A DNA stretch of 64,000 bases from Umbelopsis isabellina. Lineage: Eukaryota > Mucoromycota > Umbelopsidomycetes > Umbelopsidales > Umbelopsidaceae. This document shows, in pieces, positions 34,555 through 45,843 of the stretch (position 1 is the stretch's first letter; each line of letters begins with the position of its first letter). The DNA lies in assembly GCA_016758905.1 (NCBI GenBank), contig JAEPQZ010000003.1:1488001-1552000 (forward strand), read 5' to 3'. A program made the translations under genes and the position numbers. Under the pieces are notes generated by a model that was given only the letters and a program-made list of their open reading frames with translations, did no database searches and was not told where the DNA came from.

Positions 34555-36130
34555 TTATACAACAGGCCAGATAGGCTTGTTGACAAGGCCAGCACGGACA
34601 TAGAGAGCATCAGCATGCTTCTTAGCCTGGACACGGATTTCCTCTTCATTCATGGTCAGCAACTCGCCGCCTTGGACAATGATCTTGCCATCAACAACAA
34701 CAGTATCGACATCACCGCCAGTAGCAGCGTAAACCAAGGTTGAAACTGGGTTGTAGGAAGGTGTGGTATGAAGTTTGTTAAGATCAACAGCCACGAAGTC
34801 GGCCTTCTTGCCAACTTCGAGGGAACCAATTTCCTTCTCGAGACCAAGAGCTTTGGCACCATTCAAGGTAGCCATCTCCAATACCTTCTCGGCGGGCATG
34901 ACAGTTGGATCGAGAGTGACAGCCTTATGCAGGATAGCAGCAAGCTTCATCTCACGGATCATATCATAATCATTGTTGCAAGGAGAGCCATCGCATCCCA
35001 TAGCGACGTTGACGCCGTTATCAAGCATCATAGGGATTTTAGCGATGCCGGAAGCAAGCTTGCAGTTGGAAGTGGGATTATGAGAAACATGGGTGCCAGA
35101 GGATGCAAGCATCTTGATATCTTTCTCTTCTACCCAGACCATGTGAACCAAAACAGTTTGAGGCGACAAGAGACCAACATGCTCACAGAATTCCATAGGA
35201 GTCATATCATGTTCTGTTGACGATTCATAATTGAATACATGTGCACTATGTTTCTTTCTCATATGCAAATCAGATCTTACCTTCACGGAAGAATTTCTTA
35301 TCAGCCTCCACCTCGGCGCAATGCATAGTGATACGGATTTGCTTCTCACGAGATAGCTGGGTCATTTCTTTAAAGAGATCAACGCTAACTCCGCCAGGAG
35401 TACGAGAACCGAACCAAACATCTGATAGAATGGTGAGTTTCAGATCGTATCAATGCACTGGACAGACCAAATGTACTTACGAAGTCTATCGTTGGCCTTT
35501 CCATGCCACTTCTCGTGCATATCAAGAGTACCTAGCAAAGATTGCTCACGAGTCTCAACCAATCCCGGGTGCATAGTAAATGCTGATTGGGTGGCGTACT
35601 TGCCCACATCCATGACAATTTTTCCCTGAGCGGAAGGTTATTAAAATGAGTCCCACGATCAAATTTTGCCTGCCTGCTAGAATACTTACCAGGCAGCCAC
35701 GAATACCAGACTCTTCGACGGCATTAGCTACTCGATCAAAATTGTAACGATCAGCAAGCATAGCTTCCAAGAATGTGGTAGTTCCACTCTTGAGCATCTC
35801 AGCAATACAAAGGCGGGCAGCAACATAGCCATCATCGCCTTCGAAACAACCTTGGAGTACCCAAACTCTCTCACATAGCCAGTTGATGAGCTCCTTGTCA
35901 TCGGCGCAACCTCTCAGAAGAGACTGAGCAAGATGAACGTGAGTATCAATGAGACCAGGGATGACCAATTTGCCACCAAGATCCAAAGTTTCTTCCTCAG
36001 GATACTTTTCCTTGAGGTCCTTGCTTTTGCCAATATCAGCAATACGGTTCTCCTTGACCAGGATAGCGCCATTGGCAATGATATGGCGAGAGGCATTCAT
36101 GGTAACGATATCAGCGTTAGTGTACAACAT
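34555..36130 (-). CDS. Amidohydrolase of the TRZ/ATZ (SAH/guanine deaminase-like) family
   Basis: Metal-dependent hydrolase that probably deaminates a purine-type or related ring. Four exons on the minus strand (35690-36130, 35481-35625, 35281-35421, 34555-35213) give 461 residues. The fold is plain: N-terminal NADIVTMNASRHII, metal motif VIPGLIDTHVHLAQSLLRG (HxH), the later metal His in MHCAEVEADKKFF, the substrate-side His in VLVHMVWVEEKDI, HNPTSNCKLASGI, and the metal Asp in VNVAMGCDGSPCNN. The C-terminal sandwich contains LEVGKKADFVAVDL. The family covers methylthioadenosine/S-adenosylhomocysteine deaminase, guanine deaminase and atrazine-type hydrolases. Length and motifs fit the first group, but substrate is not decided by sequence. 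Confidence 0.9.
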
Positions 36131-36257
36131 GGTAAAAATTGAAAGTATAGATAGAAATCTAAAAGAGATGGGGACAGTTTTATGATGTGAAATGTTTGAG
36201 TTTTATAGTTTTTCTGGCTTTCGATCTATTAGCCAATCACATTCATTGAATACAGCT

Positions 36258-38019
36258 TTAAATGAAATCGTCATCCATTTCAGAGTCATTATCGTGATTT
36301 GAATTGTTATCAGCAATAGGTCCAGTCTCCTCATCAGATTCCGGCTCAGCATCATCAGGCAACTCAACAGGTTGCTTTTCGGGCACTTCAGGCACAATAA
36401 TACCAGCTCTATTGGCAAATGTTCGACGAATACCGGCATTTGATGAAAGATCCAAGACTTGGAGCTTGCCGTTTGAACCAGCAACAGCCAATTGGAAGGG
36501 GGAATCTGTACAGAATTGAGCACTAAAGATCTTACCCTGTAAACATATTAGTATCAGAATCATTGATAAAGCGGGCGATTCACTTTGTGTACTTACCACA
36601 CTGAGATTACGGCTAGTCACCATTCTGGGCTTGTTGTCTGAAGTGTCCCAAATCTTGATTGACTTATCTGTGCTACCGGTTACAATACAACCAGGAACCA
36701 ACGGGTTGACATCGAATGAGCTGACAGCATCATCATGAGCATGAAGTGTATATAAAGCCTGGCCACCAACACCTTGACCTTGGTTACTTCGGACATCAAA
36801 GTATCTTATTAAACCATCTTCAGTTGCAACATAGTAATTTGTAGGGTTGTGAGGATCCCATCGCAAATTCTCAACATCAGAACCAACATTCCATCTTGTA
36901 ACGTTCTCTGGTGACCTTGAATCAAAGACACTAACAGTCTTGTCATATGAACCGGTCAACAAGACTGTTGATTCAATTGGATGCCATTGAACAGCCTGAA
37001 CCTTATCCGTATGGTGTGAGAAAGAGCGAGCACATTGGGCAGTGTTCAAATCCCAAAGTTTCACTGTGGTATCAGCAGATGATGAAGCAAGAATGTTTCT
37101 AAAAAGAGTCTATCAGTAACAGTTGCCTGACTCTGATATAATCCACACAACTCACCTGTGATTCTTGTTCCATGACAATCCCATAACGGCATCTACGTGA
37201 TACTTATCGTTGACCTTCTTTAACCGCTTCTTTGACTTATCAGTATGTCCGAGAATAGCGTCAGGGTACATTACATCCAAGCAATCCAAATCCCAGATTT
37301 CAATATCAGGATCAAATGTACCGACAGCAACGTAACTGCCGGTACCTGGCTGACCAGACTTTCTTCCGAGATTGTGATCCAGCCAATCGAGACACAACGG
37401 GAATGCAGGAAGCAAAAGGTCGTGGTGAACATACAAATTATCCTCTGATTCTTCGTAAATATAAATTTCCAAATGTGAAAGGTCATCTTCAGTCTTGGCT
37501 GCTACAATCAAGTTATCGGTAGGCAAAACCTCCAATTCTTGACGCTCATCATCTTCATCAGCAACATCCTTCAACGTGATATAAGGATCCTCTTGGTTAT
37601 TAGCATAATAGGTAAGACCCTCCTTGTTAGAGAAAATGTTGACGTCTAAGCAAGTCAAACATTAGTATACAATCAACAAGAAATCGAGGCTATTGCTGCT
37701 TTACTTACTCTTCTCCTGATCAGCGGCAATTTCCTCATCATATTTATCCAAATTGAACTCGGCGAGCGCTGGATCTGTTTCAGTGCTTTGCTCCCTGTAA
37801 CTAAGTTAGTTTCTTGTCAATGTATGGAAGAAAACTATTATGGAAAACTTACTCGGTAGAGGCTTCTGTGATCTCGGCATCCTGCAGATCTTGGTTGGCT
37901 TCTTCCAAGTGCTGTGAAGCCAAGTCATGAATTCTCTTGTATTCTGAATCGTCCAAAGTGTACTTTTCGGGATTCTGGGCAGCTACGCCTTTACGGATCC
38001 ACTGAATGGCAGAAATCAT
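36258..38019 (-). CDS. PWP1: Periodic tryptophan protein 1 (PWP1), WD40 ribosome-biogenesis factor
   Basis: Nucleolar WD40 protein needed for large-subunit rRNA processing. Five exons on the minus strand (37853-38019, 37709-37794, 37156-37645, 36597-37098, 36258-36536) give 507 residues. It begins MISAIQWIRKGVA, the PWP1 start. An acidic segment leads to PTDNLIVAAKTEDDLSHLE and to LDWLDHN. WD repeats include VAVGTFDPDIEIWDLD, NILASSSADTTVKLWDL, VLLTGSYDKTVSVFDSR and IVTGSTDKSIKIWDTSD. The C-terminal tail is acidic (DDAEPESDEET). Its ATG is 400 bases from the divergent SLC45 gene, and its stop is 127 bases from the amidohydrolase start, in tandem. Confidence 0.95.
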
Positions 38020-38419
38020 ATTTGAACAGTTGCAAGCTTTGCTGTGCCGTAGCTTGTCAAGTGTTGAAAAAAAAAAAAGGTATAAATTTAGCACTCCGAA
38101 GCAGTCCCAAGCATGTACCGATGGCTCAGGCTGTGGTACCAAAAGACTTAATGTCAAAGTCTGCAATAAGAGCAGAAAGTGGTTTGACACTCGAGCAGAA
38201 ATATACAGGTACTGTTTTTCATTAAGCTATTGCATTAGTAATTAAATTTTAATCCTAGGAATATCGTTTATTTGCTTCTAAAACTAAATATTTTGTTTGA
38301 TTGGCTTGAAACACACTTGCTTGCTATTTTGACGTCAAGCATGCCTGATTTGGATGTAGGCTCATACCGTTGTTCTTAATTCAATTGCAATCAACCATTC
38401 TCAAAAACCTGTTCATTTC
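38020..38419. promoter_or_regulatory. Divergent promoter region, PWP1 / SLC45-like transporter
   Basis: About 400 bases between divergent ATGs. An A run lies at about 38068. A CRE-like TGACGTCA core is nearly matched at about 38330 (TTGACGTCAAG), a palindromic site that ATF/CREB-type bZIP proteins can bind. This is a motif match only. Confidence 0.4.
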
Positions 38420-40928
38420 ATGTCATCTGTTGAATCACCTCGGCTGAATGAGCAAGCCGAGATTCAGTTGTCGCCTCCCCGGAAGTCAGCGCACTTCGAA
38501 GTGGATTCCGACGATAGCGATGTTGAACCCGAGGATATCAGCTCAACCAACTTGATGCACGATTACGCGAGTCCACTGCGACCAACAACTACACTGACTC
38601 CACACGTATCATATATACGAGGATGGAATCAAACCTGGAAAATTGTCATGCTAACCATTTGTTTAGCGGGGTAAGTGATATCGCAAGCTCGTCGATAAGG
38701 GTAAATAGCACAAGTCTTCCGAGCTAACACATTGCTTCTGAAATATAAATAGACTCCAATTTACATGTAAGTAACAAAAGTGACCTAAATATTTGATATT
38801 GGTCTTTTTTGCTAAAAATTGTATAACGATAGGGTCCTTGGAAATGGCATATGGTAATTTTCGCATTTACCGTGCAGTGAGTTTCATAGGAATTACCGTC
38901 TAAACAGTATCTTAACAGGCACTCCATACTTGCTCTCGCTTGGCCTTTCCAAATCCATGATGTCCCTGGTCTGGATTGCAGGACCTCTTTCTGGTAACGC
39001 TATCATGATAAGGCATCGATTAATTTGAATACTGCTAATTTTAGCCCTTAAAAGGTCTCATCATGCAACCTGTGGTCGGAGCTCTGTCCGACAAATGCAC
39101 TTCTCGCTGGGGAAGGCGGCGACCATTTCTTGTCGCAGGAAGTGTTGTCGTTATATGCAATTTATTCACCATAGGTTGGACTCGTGATATAATAGACGTG
39201 TTGGTTGGGCATGACGATGAAGACGCCGTAAGCATAATAATTCATGTCTGATGCGTTGCATAATTCAAAAATTTACCCGCTATTGCAGTATCAACGGGCC
39301 GCTATCGGTTTAGCTATCACATCTATCTATGTTCTTGATTTTGCTATCAATTGTGGTAAGGCTTCTTTCCCAATATATGCTTAAAGACTCGATACCTAGT
39401 AACAAATATATTTCTATAGTACAAGCATCATGCAGAGCAATACTCGTAGACGCCTTGCCACCATCTCAGCAAGAATCTGGTACAGCTTGGGCTGGTAGAA
39501 TGGTGGGCATTGGAAGTGTCGCAGGTTATTTCATGTACGCGTCTGAATGTTGAATACTGTGATTTATATTCAAAAATTACTAACATAAAATCACTAGGGG
39601 ATATGCAGATCTGGTTCGCTATTTACCATTCTTTGGTAACACGCAGCTGAAAGTCCTGTGTGTTGTTGCAATTATAGTCTTGGTGATCGCAGATGCTATC
39701 ACTTGTTTTGCAGTCAAGGAGATACCTCTAACAAAGCCAGAGTAAGTCGTTGGCACATATCAGAAGAAAAAAAAAAAGCCAATTTTGACCTTTCTACTAA
39801 CTCGCTTATAGCAAAAATTCCCGTACATCATCAGCACAAACATTAATGGCGATCGCTCGTAACATATGGGAATTACCAGCCCCAATCCAGAAGGTTTGCA
39901 ATGTCCAACTTTTTGCTTGGATGGGCTGGTTCCCGTTTTTATTTTATTCCACAACCTATGTGGCTGATATATACCACGATACGGTACCACAAGATGATTC
40001 GAATCCTGCAAGTGATAGAGTAGGCGAGGAAGTACGAGCAGGCTCTTTCGCATTTCTTATTTATTCACTCATCTCCTTGGCTACATCTTTTATACTGCCA
40101 TTGATGGTGACATCCTCATACTCCTCTATGGAGTCTCGTTCCAAATCAATCGACATCAATATGTTCGGCAAAAAGTACTCAATTGACTCTTCTGTTTTCA
40201 AAGTATCATTCCTGACGCTACCGCGAGCCTGGACCATAAGTCATTTCATCTTTTGCTTTGCGATGCTTTTGACCTTCTTTGCCAGTAACGTTGCCATTGC
40301 CTCAATCCTCATCGGCATATGTGGCATTAGCTGGTCTGTCACTATGTGGGCGCCATTTTCGCTGTTGGGTGAATACATAGCTCATACTGAATTTCAGCAT
40401 TCTCCGGACGATGACGATTTAGAACAATCGCAGCTAAGCCGTCTTGCCAGTTCTAGGGCTATGGCCTCAACTGTTAGTTTAGCAGCTGGCGGCGCAGGCT
40501 TGGGGATGGAAGGTGGTATGTATCAACTGGTAGAAACCGCTCCTGGGGAAGATGGTCGACCATCAGTTGACCGACTTGAGATGGACGATTTGGAAAATCT
40601 TTCCAATGAAGAAAATGACTCTCATGTGCGCACTCGCCCATCGACAGACTCTGACTTTGACTTGGATCGTATGGATCCGGCAGCACAGGATCCTCGTTCT
40701 CAAACCCAGCAAGATATGGCTTCAGCAGGTGTCATATTGGGCATTCACAACATGTACATTGTACTTCCACAGTTTTTGGTGACTTTTCTGAGCAGCATTC
40801 TTTTTCATTTTATTGAAAGCTCGACTTCACATCAAGATACCCCTCCAAATGCTATAGGCGTTGTTCTTCGAGTTGGCGCTATTATGACCGGCATTGCCTG
40901 CTATCTAAGCACAAAAATTCGATCATAG
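38420..40928 (+). CDS. SLC45/sucrose-type sugar:H+ symporter
   Basis: Twelve-helix MFS-type carrier related to plant sucrose transporters, SLC45 proteins and the fission yeast alpha-glucoside transporter Sut1. Nine exons (38420-38670, 38753-38766, 38833-38853, 38919-38993, 39055-39227, 39289-39355, 39420-39534, 39598-39741, 39812-40928) give 658 residues. The signature DKCTSRWGRRRPFLVAGS after helix 2 is diagnostic. Other conserved parts are LQFTWSLEMAYGTPYLLSLG, CRAILVDALPPSQQESGTAW and NVQLFAWMGWFPFLFYSTTY. There is a long cytosolic N-terminus (about 75 residues) and a large acidic loop of about 150 residues before the last helices. Exons 2 and 3 are micro-exons of 14 and 21 nt that together encode the first-helix LQFTWSLEMAYG core. 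Confidence 0.92.
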
Positions 40929-41111
40929 TGTTCTTTAGTTTGTACATTTATCGCTGTCGCCTTGAGCTCAACACGTACTTCCTCGGTGGTCTGTTTTTAT
41001 GTCTTGTAATTTTCGCATATGACTTAAATTCCCTTAGAATTGGATTAAACGCAATTGTATGTTTTGTACATATGAACTGCTACTTCTTCATTCACAGATA
41101 TTAGCCCACTT

Positions 41112-41260
41112 AAGCTAATTTGATACGAACTTTTCCAATGTGGTTGGCCGATTCTAGATAATCAAATGTATGACTGATTCCCTCATCGCTGAAATCAAAA
41201 TATTTCTCCTCATGGACTCGAAGATTTGAGTCTCTAATATTATTATTGGCTAACTCAGGC
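41112..41260 (-). pseudogene. Remnant of a zinc-type (MDR) dehydrogenase/quinone reductase C-terminus
   Basis: On the minus strand an acceptor-like TCTTAG precedes an open stretch PELANNNIRDSNLRVHEEKY then FDFSDEGISHTFDYLESANHIGKVRIKLA and a stop. The ending with LES-x-HIGKV is the typical C-terminus of medium-chain dehydrogenase/quinone reductases. No Rossmann or GroES-like part is found in the roughly 400 bases upstream (to 41658), where the next gene starts on the same strand. I take it as a stranded final exon, that is a decayed gene. Family placement rests on about 45 residues. Confidence 0.42.
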
Positions 41261-41657
41261 TAAGATGTCCTCCAGACACTTGAGAATTACATATAATATG
41301 TTATTGAGCTTGTGGGAAACTACATTTTGTGTGCAATTCAGATGTATGCCATGCCTATTGCAATTATAAATATGATAGCAATCTGTTACATTTCCAGCGG
41401 CTGTAACTCTTTGCTCTTTACCAATTGTGATGTTTTCTCGTGTTTCGTTTGCCAGCCAGTGTTGCATAATTTTACGGTACATCTTGTAGCCATGACTAAC
41501 TGCGTAGCCAATAACTTTTGAGGTATAAAGCACCCTTGTGTGATAACAAATCGGCAATGCCATCATAAAGCTCACAACAATGTCGATTATTAGAACATTT
41601 ATTCAAGCTTTTCTCAATGAGTTTGTTACTGCCTGTGATATATTGTGTTATACAGAA

Positions 41658-42541
41658 TTAGCTTTGAAACCGGCTCAGAAGTCTTTCATTTTTGATTGTA
41701 GCGTGTAAGACGCTATTGGTATTTCTAAGATATGCTATGCTTTCCTGTAATTAAAAAAGTGATAAATACATTGTAGTCTGTTATAGAGGCCAGACAATCT
41801 TCTGCTTACATGTAAGTTGCGCACAGTTTGAAGAAGAACCTCATGTTGGCTAGGCATCCTCTTTTCACCAACGAACAGCATTCCGATCAAGATTATTACG
41901 AACCCTATGCATTTGTATCGGTTGGTGATTGCCACAAGCGTATCATTGCCTTCCAGATTCAAAAATTGGAGGTTGGTCAAGCAGAACAATTGAGCAATGC
42001 CTATAGCGACTATACCAACGATACCCCACTTTTTCCATAAGCCACGATTTGGCATTGCTTGTCCACAGGAGATCAAAATCAGCATGATTGCATATGATCT
42101 GGACAATATAGATATCATGGGTATCCGCAGTTGTGCCAGGGACTCTGCGTATGGGTAGGAAAATATCAGACTACCTAAAACTGCATAGCTTAGCTGCATG
42201 CCGTCCTTGCCCATCATCCTTTCAAAGGTTTGTTCGGCAGTGAGACCAATCTTTTCTTGTATTTGCTCTTCAAACTTGTGAAGTTTCGTTCGCAATAACA
42301 GCGGATGTATTCTAAAAGGTTCTCCAATAATCTTGTAGACGTTGGTAGAATCAGCGGCGAAAATCTGGAATGCAAAGTAGCCGCTAGCGATCACTAGCAT
42401 GACGGAGATCACGCTGGCGAATACAGAATCTGAAGGCTTTTCTATAAGGATGTTCAGCTTGTTGTTCTTCCAAGCACTATAAAGTAGCAGTACTGCAAGA
42501 AAAACTATTCCAAAGCCTTCTGAAAAGTCGGAAGCTGCCAT
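41658..42541 (-). CDS. Fungal multi-pass membrane protein of unknown function
   Basis: Two exons on the minus strand (41810-42541, 41658-41744) encode 272 residues. I do not recognise the family. About six hydrophobic segments are visible: GFGIVFLAVLLLYSAW, VFASVISVMLVIASGYFAFQ, LSYAVLGSLIFSYPYA, SRSYAIMLILISCG, WGIVGIVAIGIAQLFCL and CIGFVIILIGMLFVG. Between segments 2 and 3 lies a charged stretch (KLHKFEEQIQEKIGLTAEQTFERMMG). The C-terminal tail is basic and helical (NERLLSRFQS). No signal peptide cleavage site is apparent; segment 1 is probably an anchor. Endomembrane location is a guess. Confidence 0.75.
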
Positions 42542-42817
42542 GCTGGGTGATGTTCACAGACACTTGGAAGAATCCGCTCGATTTGTGCAGTAGCGAATTT
42601 AAAGCTCCAGGGCGGGAATTTGCAATACGTGACTTTAAATAAGACAATGATGCTGCTGAGCAGCTGAATTAATGGAATAACTCAAATTGACTTTCCAACG
42701 CACTGTCGGTTCTTATATACCTTTGGCTGTCATCTTTTAACTTTCATAAAAAGTTTTTTCAAAAGTTTGTATGGACTTTATTGCATATTTAGGTCGATTA
42801 AATATTAGGAACCCTGT

Positions 42818-43809
42818 TTAAAAGCGAACAACATAAGGTGCGTGGCCGGTGCGAAGAGGGTGAGTTCCAAGTGGAACACCATGTTCTTTGGCTTCAACCA
42901 TTTGGCCATTACCAGCAAAGATAGCGACATGTTCATTGCATTGTTGAGAGTCGGAACCCCAGAAGATAAGGTCTCCTGGTTGAGCATCAGCGTAAGCAAT
43001 CTTCTTGCCACGGCTGTCATTGTATTGAGAACAGGTATAATGATCAAGAGATATCTTTTTGGTTTGATAGATGGCATATTTAGTGAGGCCACTGCAGTCA
43101 AATCCTTTCACATTGCGATCGTCATATCCTGAAGGTGAACAGCAAATACCATCAGTAGGTCCGTTGTTGTCACCTCCACCCCAAGAGTACTATATAATGG
43201 TAGGTTAGGGATAGTCATACGGTAATTATGCGTACGAATATACTTACAGGCAAGCCAGTTTGAGTCTGTGCTTTCTTGACTATGTCAGAACCAGCGCCGG
43301 TACCACCGCCACCGCTGCTACATCTCTAAATGAAGGTAATCAGCCTAACTCAGTCGCTTTAATGAAGATCAAAGTTGTTTTGGCAGATCACTCACAGGAA
43401 TGTTGGGATCAAATCCAGAATAACCGGTCTTGACATAAGTATCAGGCAGATAGTACTTGCCATCTTTTGAAGATAAGGTCAGAACTATACCAATGAGAAT
43501 ACCTGAAAAACGGTCTGCTTTTTACCATAATCCCAGATGTTGCTGCCATATAGGGTGTCTCCGGTTGTCTGGCACTTAACTATTAACAATAATCTCGTAA
43601 GTTATTGCGTTCTCGATGAGATTTTCAAATGATCAGTTTTTACCATTGATGCAAGCTCCAGACTTGTACACATTGGTGGTTCTGGAGGCGCTGGAGCTAG
43701 GAGAGCTGCGACCATCAAGATCCTGTTCCGCTGTGATGCAAGCTTCAGCTTTGCCAATGTAGCCAACGGCAACTGCAGTTGACACTAGGAGAACGTTCAA
43801 GAACTTCAT
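42818..43809 (-). CDS. Secreted NlpC/P60-family cysteine hydrolase
   Basis: Papain-like fold hydrolase; in bacteria the family cuts peptidoglycan stem peptides. Five exons on the minus strand (43644-43809, 43526-43579, 43396-43463, 43248-43325, 42818-43189) join in phase to 245 residues. There is a signal peptide (MKFLNVLLVSTAVAVGYIG), a Ser-rich segment, then an SH3-like region (KCQTTGDTLYGSNIWDY, GKYYLPDTYVKTGYSGF). A Gly-rich linker precedes the catalytic domain: PYSWGGGDNNGPTDG, the nucleophile in VKGFDCSGLTKYAIYQ, AQPGDLIFWG and the catalytic His in CNEHVAIFAGNGQMVEA. All catalytic landmarks are present. Four spliceosomal introns show it is resident in the host genome. Target (bacterial wall or other amide) is unknown. 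Confidence 0.9.
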
Positions 43810-45393
43810 TTTTCTGGTATTTCAGTATAAGTGCTTCAAATAACTTGAATATTGTAAGCCTATTTATATTCCAGAATGTATACTTTTCCTCAGTGTGAAA
43901 ATCGGAAGTTCATAGATTGGTGGTAATACAACGGCTTAGTCTGGCTCAATTTTGCATTTAGTAGCTTGCATTGAAAATTTAGTGATCAATAGCACCGGAT
44001 GGGCCTTCTGCGTTCGATGTCTTTAATTTTAGTTCAGGTTACCAAACTGCGTAGTAAAAGGTATTTAATTGTGTAACATCAACTATTTAGCTACTTTAGG
44101 TAAATCAAGAAGTTTATTCTATTCAGTCACTACATGGAGTTCGCATTTTCACATAAACTAAATGAAAAATCAACTTGATAAAACTACTGTATTTGCAAAT
44201 CTTCAGTTATGTATATAGTGCAATTTTATGACAAGCGATACATTTGTTATTTTTAATCTTGGGAATGTGCTGGTGGCATCGATAGGATGACCTTCTGCTG
44301 CGCAAATAACCCCGGTAATTACAAAAAACTGCGCATCTTGGGATGAAGGTGCTTGATAGGCTAGGAGCCAGATTAGTAAACCCAAATCGTGAAAGGTCGT
44401 GTGGGATCTTCGCATTTGCATGCTTCAATGCTTGTATGACCAATCATTCGGGCTCTTGGTTTGTTAAGTAAATGATGCTGCGCAAATCACATATATGAGC
44501 ATACTAATTAAATTAAAATCGCTATGCAGATCAGTTTTATAAGAACAAGTAATCGCTTTAGTCCAAGTAATTTATATCAGTATAAAAATTAGAAAATTAC
44601 AAAACAATTCAATTAATAGAGCTTTGATACAGGATCATTGCAACAAAATTTGCCCATACGTATATATCAGGTGGTAGACGCAAGCTGCAGTCAACCCCTT
44701 TGCAGTGTCACAATTTCTAGTGGGACATACACCACTCTGCTTAATTGAGAAAGTCCACCATGCATAACACAATTCGTTTGAGGGCAATTCCCAAAGTGCT
44801 GATTCTTTCTAAAATGGTACAATGTACAGACAAATAAATCCAATCACGACGGACTAGAACTTCTCACAATTGCGCGACTCTGAACCGAAAAACTCTCATA
44901 TCATTAGAGAGTTGGAAGCTCGATGTGAATAAGACTGGTTGCTGCGCAAGCGTTCAATGTGTACTCAAATAGTATGAGATATAAAAGTAATATTAACGAT
45001 ATTTTTTAGTAGCCTTGAATAATGGTTAACGGAAACTAGAAAAGACAATTACGAGCGTTATTTTGAGCTATGGCATGTTTGTGAACGGAACTATATCGAG
45101 CAGCCATGTCAATCTACTTTGAACTTTGCAAAAAAAAATACTGAAAAAGTCGGAACATTTCATTCATAAAAACTGCATTGAATTTTTGGTAAAATGGAAA
45201 TACCACCAACAAAATATCTCCATTCCAGTTTTTGAAAGACCTAATGTCTTAAAGTTGTTGAGTTGTGACACTTGAATACATAATCACGCAGATATTCACG
45301 GGTTGTGAGCTACAATTCTCATTGGCAAGTAGCAATTAGTTGCGGACCCTGATGGTTTTTGAACTCCACAAGTTTTTTTTGTTTACAAAAAGA
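43810..45393. other. 1.6-kb AT-rich region without a supported gene
   Basis: It lies upstream of the NlpC/P60 gene and ends at the tRNA gene. Short minus-strand frames at 44203-44443 overlap each other and show no motif. A small inverted repeat AACTCTC/GAGAGTT occurs near 44889-44911. No RNA gene other than the tRNA is recognised. Confidence 0.4.
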
Positions 45394-45465
45394 AGGTCTC
45401 ACCGAGAGTCGAACTCGGGCTGCCAGATTCAGAGTCTGGAGTCATAACCGTTAGACCATGAAACC
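45394..45465 (-). tRNA. tRNA-Gln (CUG)
   Basis: Reading the minus strand, acceptor arms GGTTTCA and TGAGACC pair with one G-U. The anticodon stem is CCAGA/TCTGG with loop CTCTGAA, so the anticodon is CUG (codon CAG). The T arm is CCGAG-TTCGACT-CTCGG. Box A and box B sequences are intact, and no intron is present. A poly-T run follows downstream on the minus strand (A/T tract near 45372-45380 on the plus strand reads as A on the minus strand, so the true terminator is not clear). Confidence 0.93.
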
Positions 45466-45843
45466 ATTTCATGTTTTCGAGTTTGTGGGCTTCTATATAT
45501 GCCCCAAAGTAAATCTGTTAAGCATCATAAAAATGCAAACATCAGCAAGTCACATCTTAATTTGAATCAAAAATTTAATAAGGCTACTCTCATGGATAGG
45601 CATACTTCTTTCATATTGATTATTGTCTCTCATTAGATTATCATTGCATCAATGCTCAAACAGTCAACGCATATTGCAGTGAGAATACCGTGGCTGACCA
45701 ATGATCATACCAGTATCGTTTATATTTTGTTGGTGTCAAATTTTTTATTAATTGCGGCTGTAGGAGCAAACCCTAAGATTAGAAATATTTTCAAAATAGT
45801 TGATCGAATCGCCTTTGTGCAGAGATAGCTGCCGGCAACAATT
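45466..45843. other. Spacer between tRNA-Gln and DHHC gene
   Basis: About 380 AT-rich bases, including the 3' UTR of the DHHC gene. A minus-strand frame at 45720-45908 is an out-of-frame continuation of that gene's last exon and is not coding in my model. Confidence 0.4.

Noticed and set aside
44203-44443. Two overlapping minus-strand frames in the gene-poor region
   Set aside because: They overlap in different frames, show no conserved pattern and no signal peptide or splice context.
44889-44911. 7-bp inverted repeat AACTCTC/GAGAGTT
   Set aside because: Short stem in AT-rich intergenic DNA; expected by chance.
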